Shown: one piece after another, positions 46,356 through 53,761 of the stretch
How positions within the stretch are numbered: position 1 is the first letter of the stretch
How the letters are laid out: every line of letters begins with the position of its first letter
Assembly: GCF_004359505.1 (NCBI RefSeq)
Contig: NZ_SCWE01000001.1
Location: 682,001 to 746,000 of the forward strand
From: Macrococcus hajekii
GTDB taxonomy: Bacteria > Bacillota > Bacilli > Staphylococcales > Staphylococcaceae
Length of the DNA stretch: 64,000 bases
Reading direction: 5' to 3'
Notes under the pieces: generated by a model
Seen by the model: the letters and a program-made list of their open reading frames with translations, nothing else
Told to the model about the DNA's origin: nothing
Databases searched by the model: none
Translations under genes and position numbers: made by a program

Positions 46356-47678
46356 TTAACACATAACTCGTATGGTCGTCCCCTTATTCAGTTGACTGTC
46401 TACTTCAATATTAAACCCATGAAGATCAGCTATCTGATTGACGATCGCCATTCCAAGCCCGTTAGAAGGTATATCATCTTCTTTAGCGTCAGATTTATAA
46501 AATCGCTCAAATAAATAGGTTTGGGTCAGTTCACTCATTCCAGTCCCATTATCCTCAACTGACACTATATTATCCTGCAAAATTAATTTTATTTCACCTT
46601 CTTTATAAGCATACTTAATCGCATTTGAGACAAGATTTGAGACGAGTTGAAAGAATAATTCACGATTTGCTGTTATCTCACTATCATCAAATTGTGTTAT
46701 CAAAAACAGTTCCTTCTGATTCAGCTGGAACATAAAACTTTTTATAACCTCTTTCATTAAAATTTGGCCACTAAACGTCTCTTTTTGGAGCTGATGACCT
46801 GCATTTTCGATAGAAGCGAGTATCAGTAATTGTTTCGTTAAACCACTTAACCGACTCGATTGATGTTGAATAGCCTCAACGATTTCTTGTTCATTCTGAT
46901 GAGTAAGCTGACTTGTCAAACCAATTAAATTAGTAATAGGAGACTGAATCTCATGGCTGACATTGGCGACAAACCGTTCATTAACAGCCTGATGGTGACG
47001 GATGGCAATGGCCATTTCTTCCATCTCACGAGCGAGTACCCCTATTTCATCTCTTCTGTTGATAGAAGACTGATCACTATAGTCCCCCTTACGAATGCGC
47101 TTAGCAAATTGCTGCAACTTCTTGACCGGTGTCACAAGGTAACGTGAACTAAATAAGATGAAAAAAATGGAGAAGATGAAAATATAAAATAAAAGTACGG
47201 CAAGAAATATTCTGAACTCACCCATACTCTGACCTACATCAGGCCTCATATAGACCCGGTAGCTGTTTCCCTCTATCTTCATCGTCATACCGACTGTATT
47301 GCGTGTCTCATTATCAAAGAAACCCGTTATAAATAAATTAAAGGGGCGTTCTTTTATTCCGTGATAGACACCGGAGCGATCATCTTCAATATTCTTGACA
47401 CGAAATGGTGTGCCATAATAAGTAATCTGTCCTTCATGTTCAGCCATGACCTGAAAATCCAATGTAGCAAGGTGATTGAAAAAGGCCTGAGATTCAATCT
47501 CAGGATGCGCTTCTATAAAATTCTTCTGGGCTGTCATAATATGTGTCATACGTGCATCGTTCTCTGGCTTCAAAAAAGTATGGTAGTAAATATTCGACAC
47601 AATAAAACCAAAAAAAGCACTGAAGATTAAAGCGAGCAACGTAGAGAGAATAAAATGGGTTGAAAGTCTCCTAAACAT
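46356..47678 (-). CDS. hssS: Heme-sensor histidine kinase HssS
   Basis: 440-residue membrane kinase. Two helices (about 10-30 and 155-178) enclose an extracellular sensor region whose last part (RPFNLFITGFFDNETRNTVG, YMRPDVGQ) strongly resembles S. aureus HssS. A HAMP region (~178-232) is followed by the H-box with His242 (NVSHEIQSPITN), an N-box (LVSNAIKYA) and G-boxes (VEDNGTGM, NGLGMAIV). It overlaps hssR by 8 bases. Senses heme excess and phosphorylates HssR. Confidence 0.88.
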   Translation of the reverse strand: MFRRLSTHFILSTLLALIFSAFFGFIVSNIYYHTFLKPENDARMTHIMTAQKNFIEAHPEIESQAFFNHLATLDFQVMAEHEGQITYYGTPFRVKNIEDDRSGVYHGIKERPFNLFITGFFDNETRNTVGMTMKIEGNSYRVYMRPDVGQSMGEFRIFLAVLLFYIFIFSIFFILFSSRYLVTPVKKLQQFAKRIRKGDYSDQSSINRRDEIGVLAREMEEMAIAIRHHQAVNERFVANVSHEIQSPITNLIGLTSQLTHQNEQEIVEAIQHQSSRLSGLTKQLLILASIENAGHQLQKETFSGQILMKEVIKSFMFQLNQKELFLITQFDDSEITANRELFFQLVSNLVSNAIKYAYKEGEIKLILQDNIVSVEDNGTGMSELTQTYLFERFYKSDAKEDDIPSNGLGMAIVNQIADLHGFNIEVDSQLNKGTTIRVMC

Positions 47679-48327
47679 GCTGCACCTTATATCCGACTCC
47701 GCGAACCGTTACAATTTCTATATGCGGATCAATCGTCAGCCTTTTTCTCAGACGTTTGACATGAACATCTACTGTCCGCGCATCACCGTTAAAGTCAAAT
47801 CCCCAAATGTGTTCAATCAGGTGCTCTCTCGTTGCTACTTTAGGTGATAACCGGATGAGTTCAGCTAACACTTCGAATTCTTTTCGTGGTAGATAGAGGG
47901 TCTGATTATCTATCTTTACTTCGTAACTATCAACATCCAGCACTAACCCTCCAAAAGCAAGAGAGGATTGCTGCTGATAACGGTTAAGCACTGCTTTTAT
48001 TCTAAAAGCAAGTTCCTCCACAATAAAGGGTTTCGTGACATAGTCATCCGTTCCCGCTTCAAAAGCTGTGCGCTTATCACTCAACTCATTGCGTGCAGTC
48101 AGCATGATAACAGGTTTGTCATAATAATTTTTAATGTGATCACATAGCATGAAACCATCCATACCCGGCATCATGACATCTACCACACAGAGCGCCACTT
48201 TCTCTGTATCAAGTATTGAAAGAGCTTCTTCTGCATCACTTGCAAGTAACACATGATGATGTCGAAGCCCTCGTTTTATCATTTCCCGGATAGCCTTTTC
48301 ATCATCCACCACTAGAATTTTCTGCAT
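47671..48327 (-). CDS. hssR: Heme response regulator HssR
   Basis: OmpR-family regulator of 218 residues. Receiver domain with phospho-acceptor Asp50 (VVDVMMPGMDG) and Lys in DYVTKPF; winged helix with HIWGFDFNGDARTVDVHVKRL. ATG 48327 is chosen over an ATG 12 codons upstream since AGGAGT lies 7 bases before it and the upstream codons are operator sequence. Divergent from hrtBA; the HssR direct repeat lies between. Confidence 0.9.
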   Translation of the reverse strand: MQKILVVDDEKAIREMIKRGLRHHHVLLASDAEEALSILDTEKVALCVVDVMMPGMDGFMLCDHIKNYYDKPVIMLTARNELSDKRTAFEAGTDDYVTKPFIVEELAFRIKAVLNRYQQQSSLAFGGLVLDVDSYEVKIDNQTLYLPRKEFEVLAELIRLSPKVATREHLIEHIWGFDFNGDARTVDVHVKRLRKRLTIDPHIEIVTVRGVGYKVQHV

Positions 48328-48339
48328 TTTATCACTCCT

Positions 48340-48359
48340 GTTCATATTCCGTTCATATT
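48340..48359. promoter_or_regulatory. HssR-binding direct repeat in the hrtBA promoter
   Basis: GTTCATATT-CC-GTTCATATT, two perfect 9-base direct repeats spaced by 2 bases. It matches the direct repeat that HssR binds upstream of S. aureus hrtAB. A TATTAT box lies 8 bases downstream on the plus strand (48367-48372), so activated HssR would sit over the -35 region of hrtBA. Confidence 0.85.
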
Positions 48360-48405
48360 GCATGCTTATTATAAAGTTATAGATAAAAAGAAAGGGTGTA
48401 AAACA

Positions 48406-49425
48406 ATGAAACTCGCACTGAAAGAACTGAAGTACTATAAGTTTAAATATGCCATGATTACGGCGATTCTGTTTCTGCTGGCATTCCTTGTCCTCTTTGT
48501 TTCAAGTTTAGCACAGGGACTTGCAAAAGATAATATCTCATTCATCGAACATCTTGACTCAAGTCATTATGTCATCAATCAAGAGGCAGATCATTCACTC
48601 ACAGCATCTTCATTAAGTGATCATGATACTCACCTATTAACCAGCCGTCATATCCCGCTCTTAACTATGCAGATGGTTGCATTTGAAAGCAATAAAAGCG
48701 TTGCTGCGGTCTATATGAAAGGGGCAAATCCACAACTTATTGCAGGCCGTCTGCCTGTGAATGAAGATGAGATTGCGATAGACGAGTCACTTAAACAGGA
48801 CTTCAAGCTGAATGATACGATGAAAGTTAAAAATAAAGAAGTGCATTTTAAAATTACCGGGTTCGTTAAGGATAATATGTACGCACACACCGCAGTAGGT
48901 TATATGACGGCGCCAGGTCTCAAACGTATCAATCCAGACATCAAACCGAATGTGGCAATCCTTAAATCACCTCAGATCTCTGGACTTAAAGAGGCAGAAG
49001 TTATCACAGATCAAGAGCTAAAAAAAGGAATAGCAAGCTACGAGGCAGAACAGTTACCACTCAACTTAATGATTATCTTTCTTTTTGTAATCTCTGCGAT
49101 TGTTATCGCAGCATTCTTCTATGTCATTACAATCCAGAAAACAACCGAGTACGGCATACTGAAAGCAATCGGATTCAAGAACAAAAAAATAGCAGTAATG
49201 ATTCTTATCGAAATTATGATCATCACCTCGATAGGGGTGTTGACAGCTATTGCTCTCACTTACTTGATTGCTGCACAGCTACCCGTGACGATGCCCTTCC
49301 ATATTAATAATCAGCTGATTTTAATACTGGTTATGCTATTCTTTATTGTCGGATTGGCAGGCGCTCTGCTGTCGCTGATCAAAGTCATTCGTATCGATCC
49401 ACAACTTGCATTAGGAGGCGAATAA
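48406..49425 (+). CDS. hrtB: Heme efflux ABC transporter permease HrtB
   Basis: 339-residue MacB/FtsX-type permease with an N-terminal helix (MITAILFLLAFLVLFVSSLAQGL), a large extracellular domain and three C-terminal helices, closely resembling S. aureus HrtB (QGLAKDNIS, EAEQLPLNLMI, TIQKTTEYGILKAIGFK, LPVTMPF). With HrtA it exports excess heme or its products. ATG 48406 gives a normal HrtB start (MKLALKELKYYKF); an upstream codon at 48358 lies in the operator. Gene order is hrtB-hrtA, reverse of S. aureus. Confidence 0.9.
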   Translation: MKLALKELKYYKFKYAMITAILFLLAFLVLFVSSLAQGLAKDNISFIEHLDSSHYVINQEADHSLTASSLSDHDTHLLTSRHIPLLTMQMVAFESNKSVAAVYMKGANPQLIAGRLPVNEDEIAIDESLKQDFKLNDTMKVKNKEVHFKITGFVKDNMYAHTAVGYMTAPGLKRINPDIKPNVAILKSPQISGLKEAEVITDQELKKGIASYEAEQLPLNLMIIFLFVISAIVIAAFFYVITIQKTTEYGILKAIGFKNKKIAVMILIEIMIITSIGVLTAIALTYLIAAQLPVTMPFHINNQLILILVMLFFIVGLAGALLSLIKVIRIDPQLALGGE

Positions 49426-49426
49426 T

Positions 49427-50113
49427 ATGTTAACCATCAATCAAATGACTAAAACTTATGGCCACGGTGAAACTGCAACACCTGTTTTAAAAGGCATTGA
49501 TCTCGAAGTAAATGACGGGGAAATGGTTATTCTACATGGCTCCTCTGGCTCAGGCAAAAGTACACTTCTGACTATTATTGGAGGGCTGCTTACACCCACG
49601 ACAGGCACGATCGAACTTAACGGCAGAAGCTGGAATGATCTATCCACTAAAGAGATGACCTCGATGCGCCTCCATGATATCGGATTTATCTTTCAGTCAT
49701 CCCATCTCCTTCCCTACTTAAATGTTAAGGATCAACTGATATCTGTCGCAGAAGAAAAGGGTGTCAGTCTGTGTGATGCTGAACAACGTGCTGCTGCATT
49801 GCTGCATGATTTTGGACTTAGTCATCGTGCCCAGTCATTTCCAAATAAATTATCTGGCGGCGAGAAACAGCGGACTGCTATTGCCAGAGCTTTTATGAAT
49901 AATCCTAAAATAATACTGGCGGATGAACCGACAGCGAGTCTTGACAAAGAACGTGCTTTTGAAGTAGTTGAAATGTTAAAAAGTCGCGTACAATCATCCC
50001 GCACTATCTGTATCATGATTACACATGACCAGCGTCTCTTTTCAATAGCGGACCGACTATTGATGCTGGATGATGGCGTACTCATTGAGCAAACCCATCA
50101 GATCAGAAGTTAA
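49427..50113 (+). CDS. hrtA: Heme efflux ABC transporter ATPase HrtA
   Basis: 228-residue ATPase: Walker A GSSGSGKSTLL near residue 38, Q-loop FIFQSSHLLPYL, signature LSGGEKQRTAIARAFM near 140, Walker B IILADEPTASLD, H-loop ITHDQRL. FQSSHLLPYL and MNNPKIILADEPTASLD match HrtA closely. One base separates it from hrtB; terminator follows. Confidence 0.9.
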   Translation: MLTINQMTKTYGHGETATPVLKGIDLEVNDGEMVILHGSSGSGKSTLLTIIGGLLTPTTGTIELNGRSWNDLSTKEMTSMRLHDIGFIFQSSHLLPYLNVKDQLISVAEEKGVSLCDAEQRAAALLHDFGLSHRAQSFPNKLSGGEKQRTAIARAFMNNPKIILADEPTASLDKERAFEVVEMLKSRVQSSRTICIMITHDQRLFSIADRLLMLDDGVLIEQTHQIRS

Positions 50114-50115
50114 AA

Positions 50116-50147
50116 AGAGCGATTGCCTCAAAAAAGGCAATCGCTCT
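50116..50147. terminator. Terminator between hrtA and the kup remnant
   Basis: 13-bp stem AGAGCGATTGCCT / AGGCAATCGCTCT with an A-rich loop; T-run on the minus strand, weaker on the plus strand. Confidence 0.85.
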
Positions 50148-50151
50148 ATCA

Positions 50152-50676
50152 TTATTTCTTCGTTCGTTTGACCTGTTTAATCGGCGGGGACTTATAAGTC
50201 GACATCGAAATCGGCACCACTTCATAATGAACTTCATTAGACGGCAGTTCGAACCAGCGAATCGGTGAGGCAGTAAAACGTTTAAGAAAAATCTTAGCCT
50301 CAACAATCAGTCGATCACGCCATGCAATCTTCGCATCGATTGGCAGTTCATCCTGCAGAATAATACAGGAGAAGTCCGCTACCTTCATCGACGGATTAGT
50401 GCCATATGTTCTTTTCTGTTCAGGTATGCAGCCTTTTTGCAGCATGGAATGCGCGATCTGTTTAATATAGAGGTTGACATTCTGATGTATTCTGAAGCCC
50501 AGTATAAGCTGTACTTTGAAGACATTGTTCGTACCAAAATCTTCAATACCACCGTTCGTTTCAACGATTGCTTTCATGACGTATAAAGGAGATGTCCCGA
50601 TATCACCATAAACAATTCCGATCGCAATGAGCATCATCGCAAGCTTAAAACGTTTAGAGCTATTTTCAGTTTTCAT
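50152..50676 (-). pseudogene. kup: Internally deleted Kup-type potassium transporter
   Basis: A 174-residue frame that joins the start of a Kup protein to its end. Residues ~10-45 carry the first-helix signature IAIGIVYGDIGTSPLYVMKAI; from about residue 52 it reads like the cytoplasmic C-terminal domain (LGFRIHQNVNLYIKQI, VADFSCIILQDELP, FTASPIRWFELP, VHYEVVPI). The ~500 residues with the remaining helices are missing, yet the frame is intact. It cannot be a transporter; ribosome binding and promoter sites are not striking. Most likely a decaying gene formed by an in-frame deletion. Confidence 0.75.
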
Positions 50677-50752
50677 ATCTGACCTCTTAATTTAATTTTA
50701 AAGTGCTTTACATATCATATGCCTGTCATACGCAATGTGCAATCCCCTTTTT

Positions 50753-50782
50753 TTGATATTACGCCTCTCCTTTCTGTATACT
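50753..50782 (+). promoter_or_regulatory. Promoter of the rhodanese gene
   Basis: TTGATA (50753-50758) and TATACT (50777-50782), 18-base spacer, plus strand. Confidence 0.6.
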
Positions 50783-50818
50783 TAAATCAGCAACAAATAA
50801 ATTTAAGAGGTGATTGTT

Positions 50819-51124
50819 TTGACAATAAAATCAGTGACGACAGATGCATTACAGGAAACACTTCAAGCAGGGACTGATGATGTGCTGATTGATGTACGCG
50901 AAAAAGATGAATTTGCAGCTGGACACGTTAAAGAAGCATTTAATTATCCACTATCTGAACTGGAAGAACGAGCAGATTCACTGAGTAAAGACAACAGTTA
51001 CTATATCATCTGCCAAAAAGGCGGCCGTTCTCAGAAAGCTGCTGATTATCTGCACGATAAAGGTTATGATGTGACAAATGTTCAAGGCGGCATGGATAAC
51101 TGGCACGGAGAAGTTGAATATTAA
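50819..51124 (+). CDS. Rhodanese-like single-domain protein
   Basis: 101-residue rhodanese fold: LIDVREKDEFAAGHVKEAFNYPL near residue 23, and the active-site loop with the persulfide cysteine in YYIICQKGGRSQKAADYL near 60, ending NVQGGMDNW. Start taken as TTG 50819 because AAGAGGTG lies 6 bases upstream; a GTG three codons earlier overlaps that site. Probably sulfur-transfer or redox function; partner unknown. Monocistronic. Confidence 0.85.
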   Translation: MTIKSVTTDALQETLQAGTDDVLIDVREKDEFAAGHVKEAFNYPLSELEERADSLSKDNSYYIICQKGGRSQKAADYLHDKGYDVTNVQGGMDNWHGEVEY

Positions 51125-51130
51125 AATGTA

Positions 51131-51163
51131 AAAAACATCGTTAAATAATTTAACGATGTTTTT
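51131..51163. terminator. Bidirectional terminator between rhodanese and P450
   Basis: 15-bp stem AAAAACATCGTTAAA / TTTAACGATGTTTTT with a 3-base loop, T-runs in both directions. Confidence 0.88.
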
Positions 51164-51173
51164 TAATTGACCC

Positions 51174-52454
51174 TTAACGTCGACGGTCAAAATTATTGCG
51201 GATATTTTCAATAATCATACCACTTTTCACCTGACCCGGTAATTTCTGGCGGTTAACTGTGAAGTCCTGAGCTGGAACATCATACTGGATTTCACGTGCA
51301 AAATATTTCATCGTCTCTTCCATGATGATGATCGTCATCCATTCACCGGCACAACGGTGATTTGTATAGTAGTCACCGCCACCTTGAGGGATAAGATCAA
51401 ATGGACTGCCATCCCAGTTTTCAAAACGTTCTGGGTAGAACTGTTCAGCATTGTTCCATAATGATTCACTATGCAATGTACCGAAGATATCCATAATCAC
51501 CATTGTCTCTTTATCGAATTTATAGCCATCAAACGTAAAGTTCTGTTTCACTTTACCTGGCAGGAATGGCACGAATGGGTAGTAACGACGAATTTCCTGT
51601 ACAAATTTATATGCATAACTGTTGTCGTCCTCTGCAACCTTCACACGTTCTCCTGGGAACTCATGCATCGCAAGTACACCGAATGAGATAAAACGGTTGA
51701 TTGCAACGAGTGGACGAATCGTGTTCATTAAGTCAATAGCTGCAAGACGAGAATCCATCTGTTTGCCATTCATATCTTTCCAGTGACTGAACTCATATAA
51801 ACCTGACCCTTCTTCAGGGAACAGCTTACCTTTCCGCGTTAACTTGATCTGTTTCTCAAGATAATCTTCAACACGCGTACGTGCATCACGTGCTTTTTTA
51901 TAGCCGCTGTAGACCGTACCGATTGAACCAAATGAATCAACCATAGAATTCATGTCTTTCGCGAACTGTTCCATGCGCTCCGGTGTATCAAAAGGCACAT
52001 CAGCAAATCTGAAAGCTACTTTCAGGAGGACAAGAGTAGATTCCTCAAATACATTCACCTGTTCCTTACTTTGAAGGCGTGCAGTATCCTCAAACCAGTA
52101 GTTACGTGTTAATTTACGTAAATATTCCAGATTATTTTCAGTCATCAATGACATAAATAATGATTTTCTGTCTTTATGCTTAGCACCTGTCGTCGTATGG
52201 ATTGCGCCTTTACCAAACAACGTTTTAACGATACGTTTCGGCAAAGTGCCCTGACGCTCAATTTTTTCGTTATCATAGAAGAGCTCAGCTGCCTCTTTAC
52301 CACTGATAACGATGGCGCGCTTGCCCCCTAACACACGCATTTCAAATACATTAGAATTGAATTTTTTTGTACGGTTCGGGATAAATTCATAGCCTTCCTT
52401 GATCACATTCAGTGTTTGATCAAAACCTTTTACTTTTGGAATACGTTTAGCCAT
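51174..52454 (-). CDS. CYP152-family cytochrome P450, OleT-like fatty-acid decarboxylase/peroxygenase
   Basis: 426 residues with the CYP152 layout: axial heme Cys368 in NHRCAGEWMT, conserved Arg247 that binds the fatty-acid carboxylate (LMNTIRPLVAINRF), and the active-site stretch TLFGKGAIHTTTG. At the position that is His85 in Jeotgalicoccus OleT and Gln85 in P450 BSbeta, this protein has His86; OleT Phe79 is matched by Phe80. OleT forms 1-alkenes from fatty acids with hydrogen peroxide; BSbeta mainly hydroxylates. The His favours an OleT-type enzyme, but both activities are possible. It follows the S41-like gene by 15 bases. Confidence 0.88.
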   Translation of the reverse strand: MAKRIPKVKGFDQTLNVIKEGYEFIPNRTKKFNSNVFEMRVLGGKRAIVISGKEAAELFYDNEKIERQGTLPKRIVKTLFGKGAIHTTTGAKHKDRKSLFMSLMTENNLEYLRKLTRNYWFEDTARLQSKEQVNVFEESTLVLLKVAFRFADVPFDTPERMEQFAKDMNSMVDSFGSIGTVYSGYKKARDARTRVEDYLEKQIKLTRKGKLFPEEGSGLYEFSHWKDMNGKQMDSRLAAIDLMNTIRPLVAINRFISFGVLAMHEFPGERVKVAEDDNSYAYKFVQEIRRYYPFVPFLPGKVKQNFTFDGYKFDKETMVIMDIFGTLHSESLWNNAEQFYPERFENWDGSPFDLIPQGGGDYYTNHRCAGEWMTIIIMEETMKYFAREIQYDVPAQDFTVNRQKLPGQVKSGMIIENIRNNFDRRR

Positions 52455-52469
52455 TTATAGTTCCTCCTG

Positions 52470-53360
52470 TCAACGATTTAATTGTTCTATTCCCTTATTT
52501 CTGATTGTATCAATATCACTGCTTAATTTTACCATAGTTCCCGGTTCGACTGTGCTGTCTTTACTTTCAGGATAAATGAAGAATTGATCATCCAGCCTTT
52601 TTTTATTGAGTATACCGGCTTGACCGTATGTTTCCTGGCCAACCAGCTGCTTCTTATCCAGCTTAGATGCAAAACGTTCAGCACTCCCTTTAGTGAGCGC
52701 ATCGATGAGAACGATGGAATGAACAGGAAGCTTTTCAGTCATCTCATCAATACGTGTCTCAGTCATCACTCCGTATGCATTGCGAATATCAATGAGCTGG
52801 GGTCCTGATGCTGACATCAAGTAATGATAAAAATCACGTACATGATGGACGATGACTTCAGTGAAACCATTTCGTTTATAGACCTCTGTTTCTCCATTCT
52901 CATCGAATGCTTTTAGGTCGAACGTATATGTCTGATCCCCTCTCAGTAAAGCAGCCGAATGCTGTTTTTTTAATATCGGCAGCCAGTCCTGTCTGTCGAC
53001 CAGCTCATTGAAAAGCAGTTTCTGATAGCGGTCAGATAGTTGCTGAACTGAATCTCCTGATAAATGAGTAATCTTATCGCCTACAACGAAGCGGTTGTCT
53101 CCAGTGACTGCTGTAACTATAAGCCCCTTTTCTGACCGTCTGACCCGGATACCGTTAGACCAGAATGTCTGATCTACAAAATCCAGAGATTTCACACCGA
53201 ACTCGGATAAATAATCTACCATCACCTGCTGAAAAGTGAATGGGTTAGGATTTAATTTCGTGAAAATAGACTGATAGTTATCACTGATTGCTTCATCTTT
53301 TAAGCCTTGCTGTTCAAGAATGCCTCTTACTTCTTTGAATATCGTCAAATACTGCTGCAT
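52470..53360 (-). CDS. S41 (tail-specific protease)-like protein
   Basis: 296 residues. A helical N-terminal part, a core resembling the S41/TSPc fold (VVGDKITHLSGDSVQQL; IDIRNAYG; LIDALTKGSAERFASKL; LVGQETYGQAG). The Ser of KGSAERFA sits where the S41 nucleophile would be, but the usual Lys of TFGKG is Gln, so catalysis by the Ser/Lys dyad is doubtful. No signal peptide is visible, so it is probably cytoplasmic. ATG 53360 chosen (GGGGG upstream). Upstream of the P450 in one operon. Function unknown. Confidence 0.6.
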   Translation of the reverse strand: MQQYLTIFKEVRGILEQQGLKDEAISDNYQSIFTKLNPNPFTFQQVMVDYLSEFGVKSLDFVDQTFWSNGIRVRRSEKGLIVTAVTGDNRFVVGDKITHLSGDSVQQLSDRYQKLLFNELVDRQDWLPILKKQHSAALLRGDQTYTFDLKAFDENGETEVYKRNGFTEVIVHHVRDFYHYLMSASGPQLIDIRNAYGVMTETRIDEMTEKLPVHSIVLIDALTKGSAERFASKLDKKQLVGQETYGQAGILNKKRLDDQFFIYPESKDSTVEPGTMVKLSSDIDTIRNKGIEQLNR

Positions 53361-53443
53361 CACTGCCCCCCGTTCCACATTCTATTATACTTCTAATCTA
53401 CTACCCCTAAAACATTGAACTCATACATTAAATATCAGAGAAT

Positions 53444-53471
53444 TTGTAAAATAGTTTATCATTAGTAAAAT
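53444..53471 (+). promoter_or_regulatory. Promoter of the PspC-domain gene
   Basis: TTGTAA (53444-53449) and TAAAAT (53466-53471), 16-base spacer, plus strand. Confidence 0.5.
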
Positions 53472-53511
53472 ATCATTTTTTATCATAAACTATAAAAAAG
53501 GAGTGATATCA

Positions 53512-53724
53512 ATGAAGAAAAGATTAACCCGTTCCACTACAGATCGTTACTTAACTGGTTTACTCGGAGGTACCGCACGCTATTTCAATATGGATGCCAC
53601 AGTAGTCCGCGTAATATTCATTCTTGTTTCGTTTCTCACAGTACATATCCCGACCTTCTTCCTTTACTTTGTCATCTCATTATTTGTGCCGAATGACACT
53701 GATGTCCACCCGGATGAATATTAA
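53512..53724 (+). CDS. PspC-domain membrane protein
   Basis: 70 residues. The PspC domain is clear: basic N-terminus, YLTGLLGGTARYFNMDATVVRVIF, then a hydrophobic helix and FVISLFVPND. PspC proteins are small stress-linked membrane proteins. ATG 53512 has AAAGGAG 8 bases upstream; an in-frame GTG overlaps that site. Monocistronic. Confidence 0.88.
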   Translation: MKKRLTRSTTDRYLTGLLGGTARYFNMDATVVRVIFILVSFLTVHIPTFFLYFVISLFVPNDTDVHPDEY

Positions 53725-53725
53725 T

Positions 53726-53761
53726 AAAAAATGGAAATTCCTTTAAGGAATTTCCATTTTT
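53726..53761. terminator. Bidirectional terminator between PspC gene and pknB
   Basis: 17-bp stem AAAAATGGAAATTCCTT / AAGGAATTTCCATTTTT, 2-base centre; touches the pknB stop. Confidence 0.9.
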
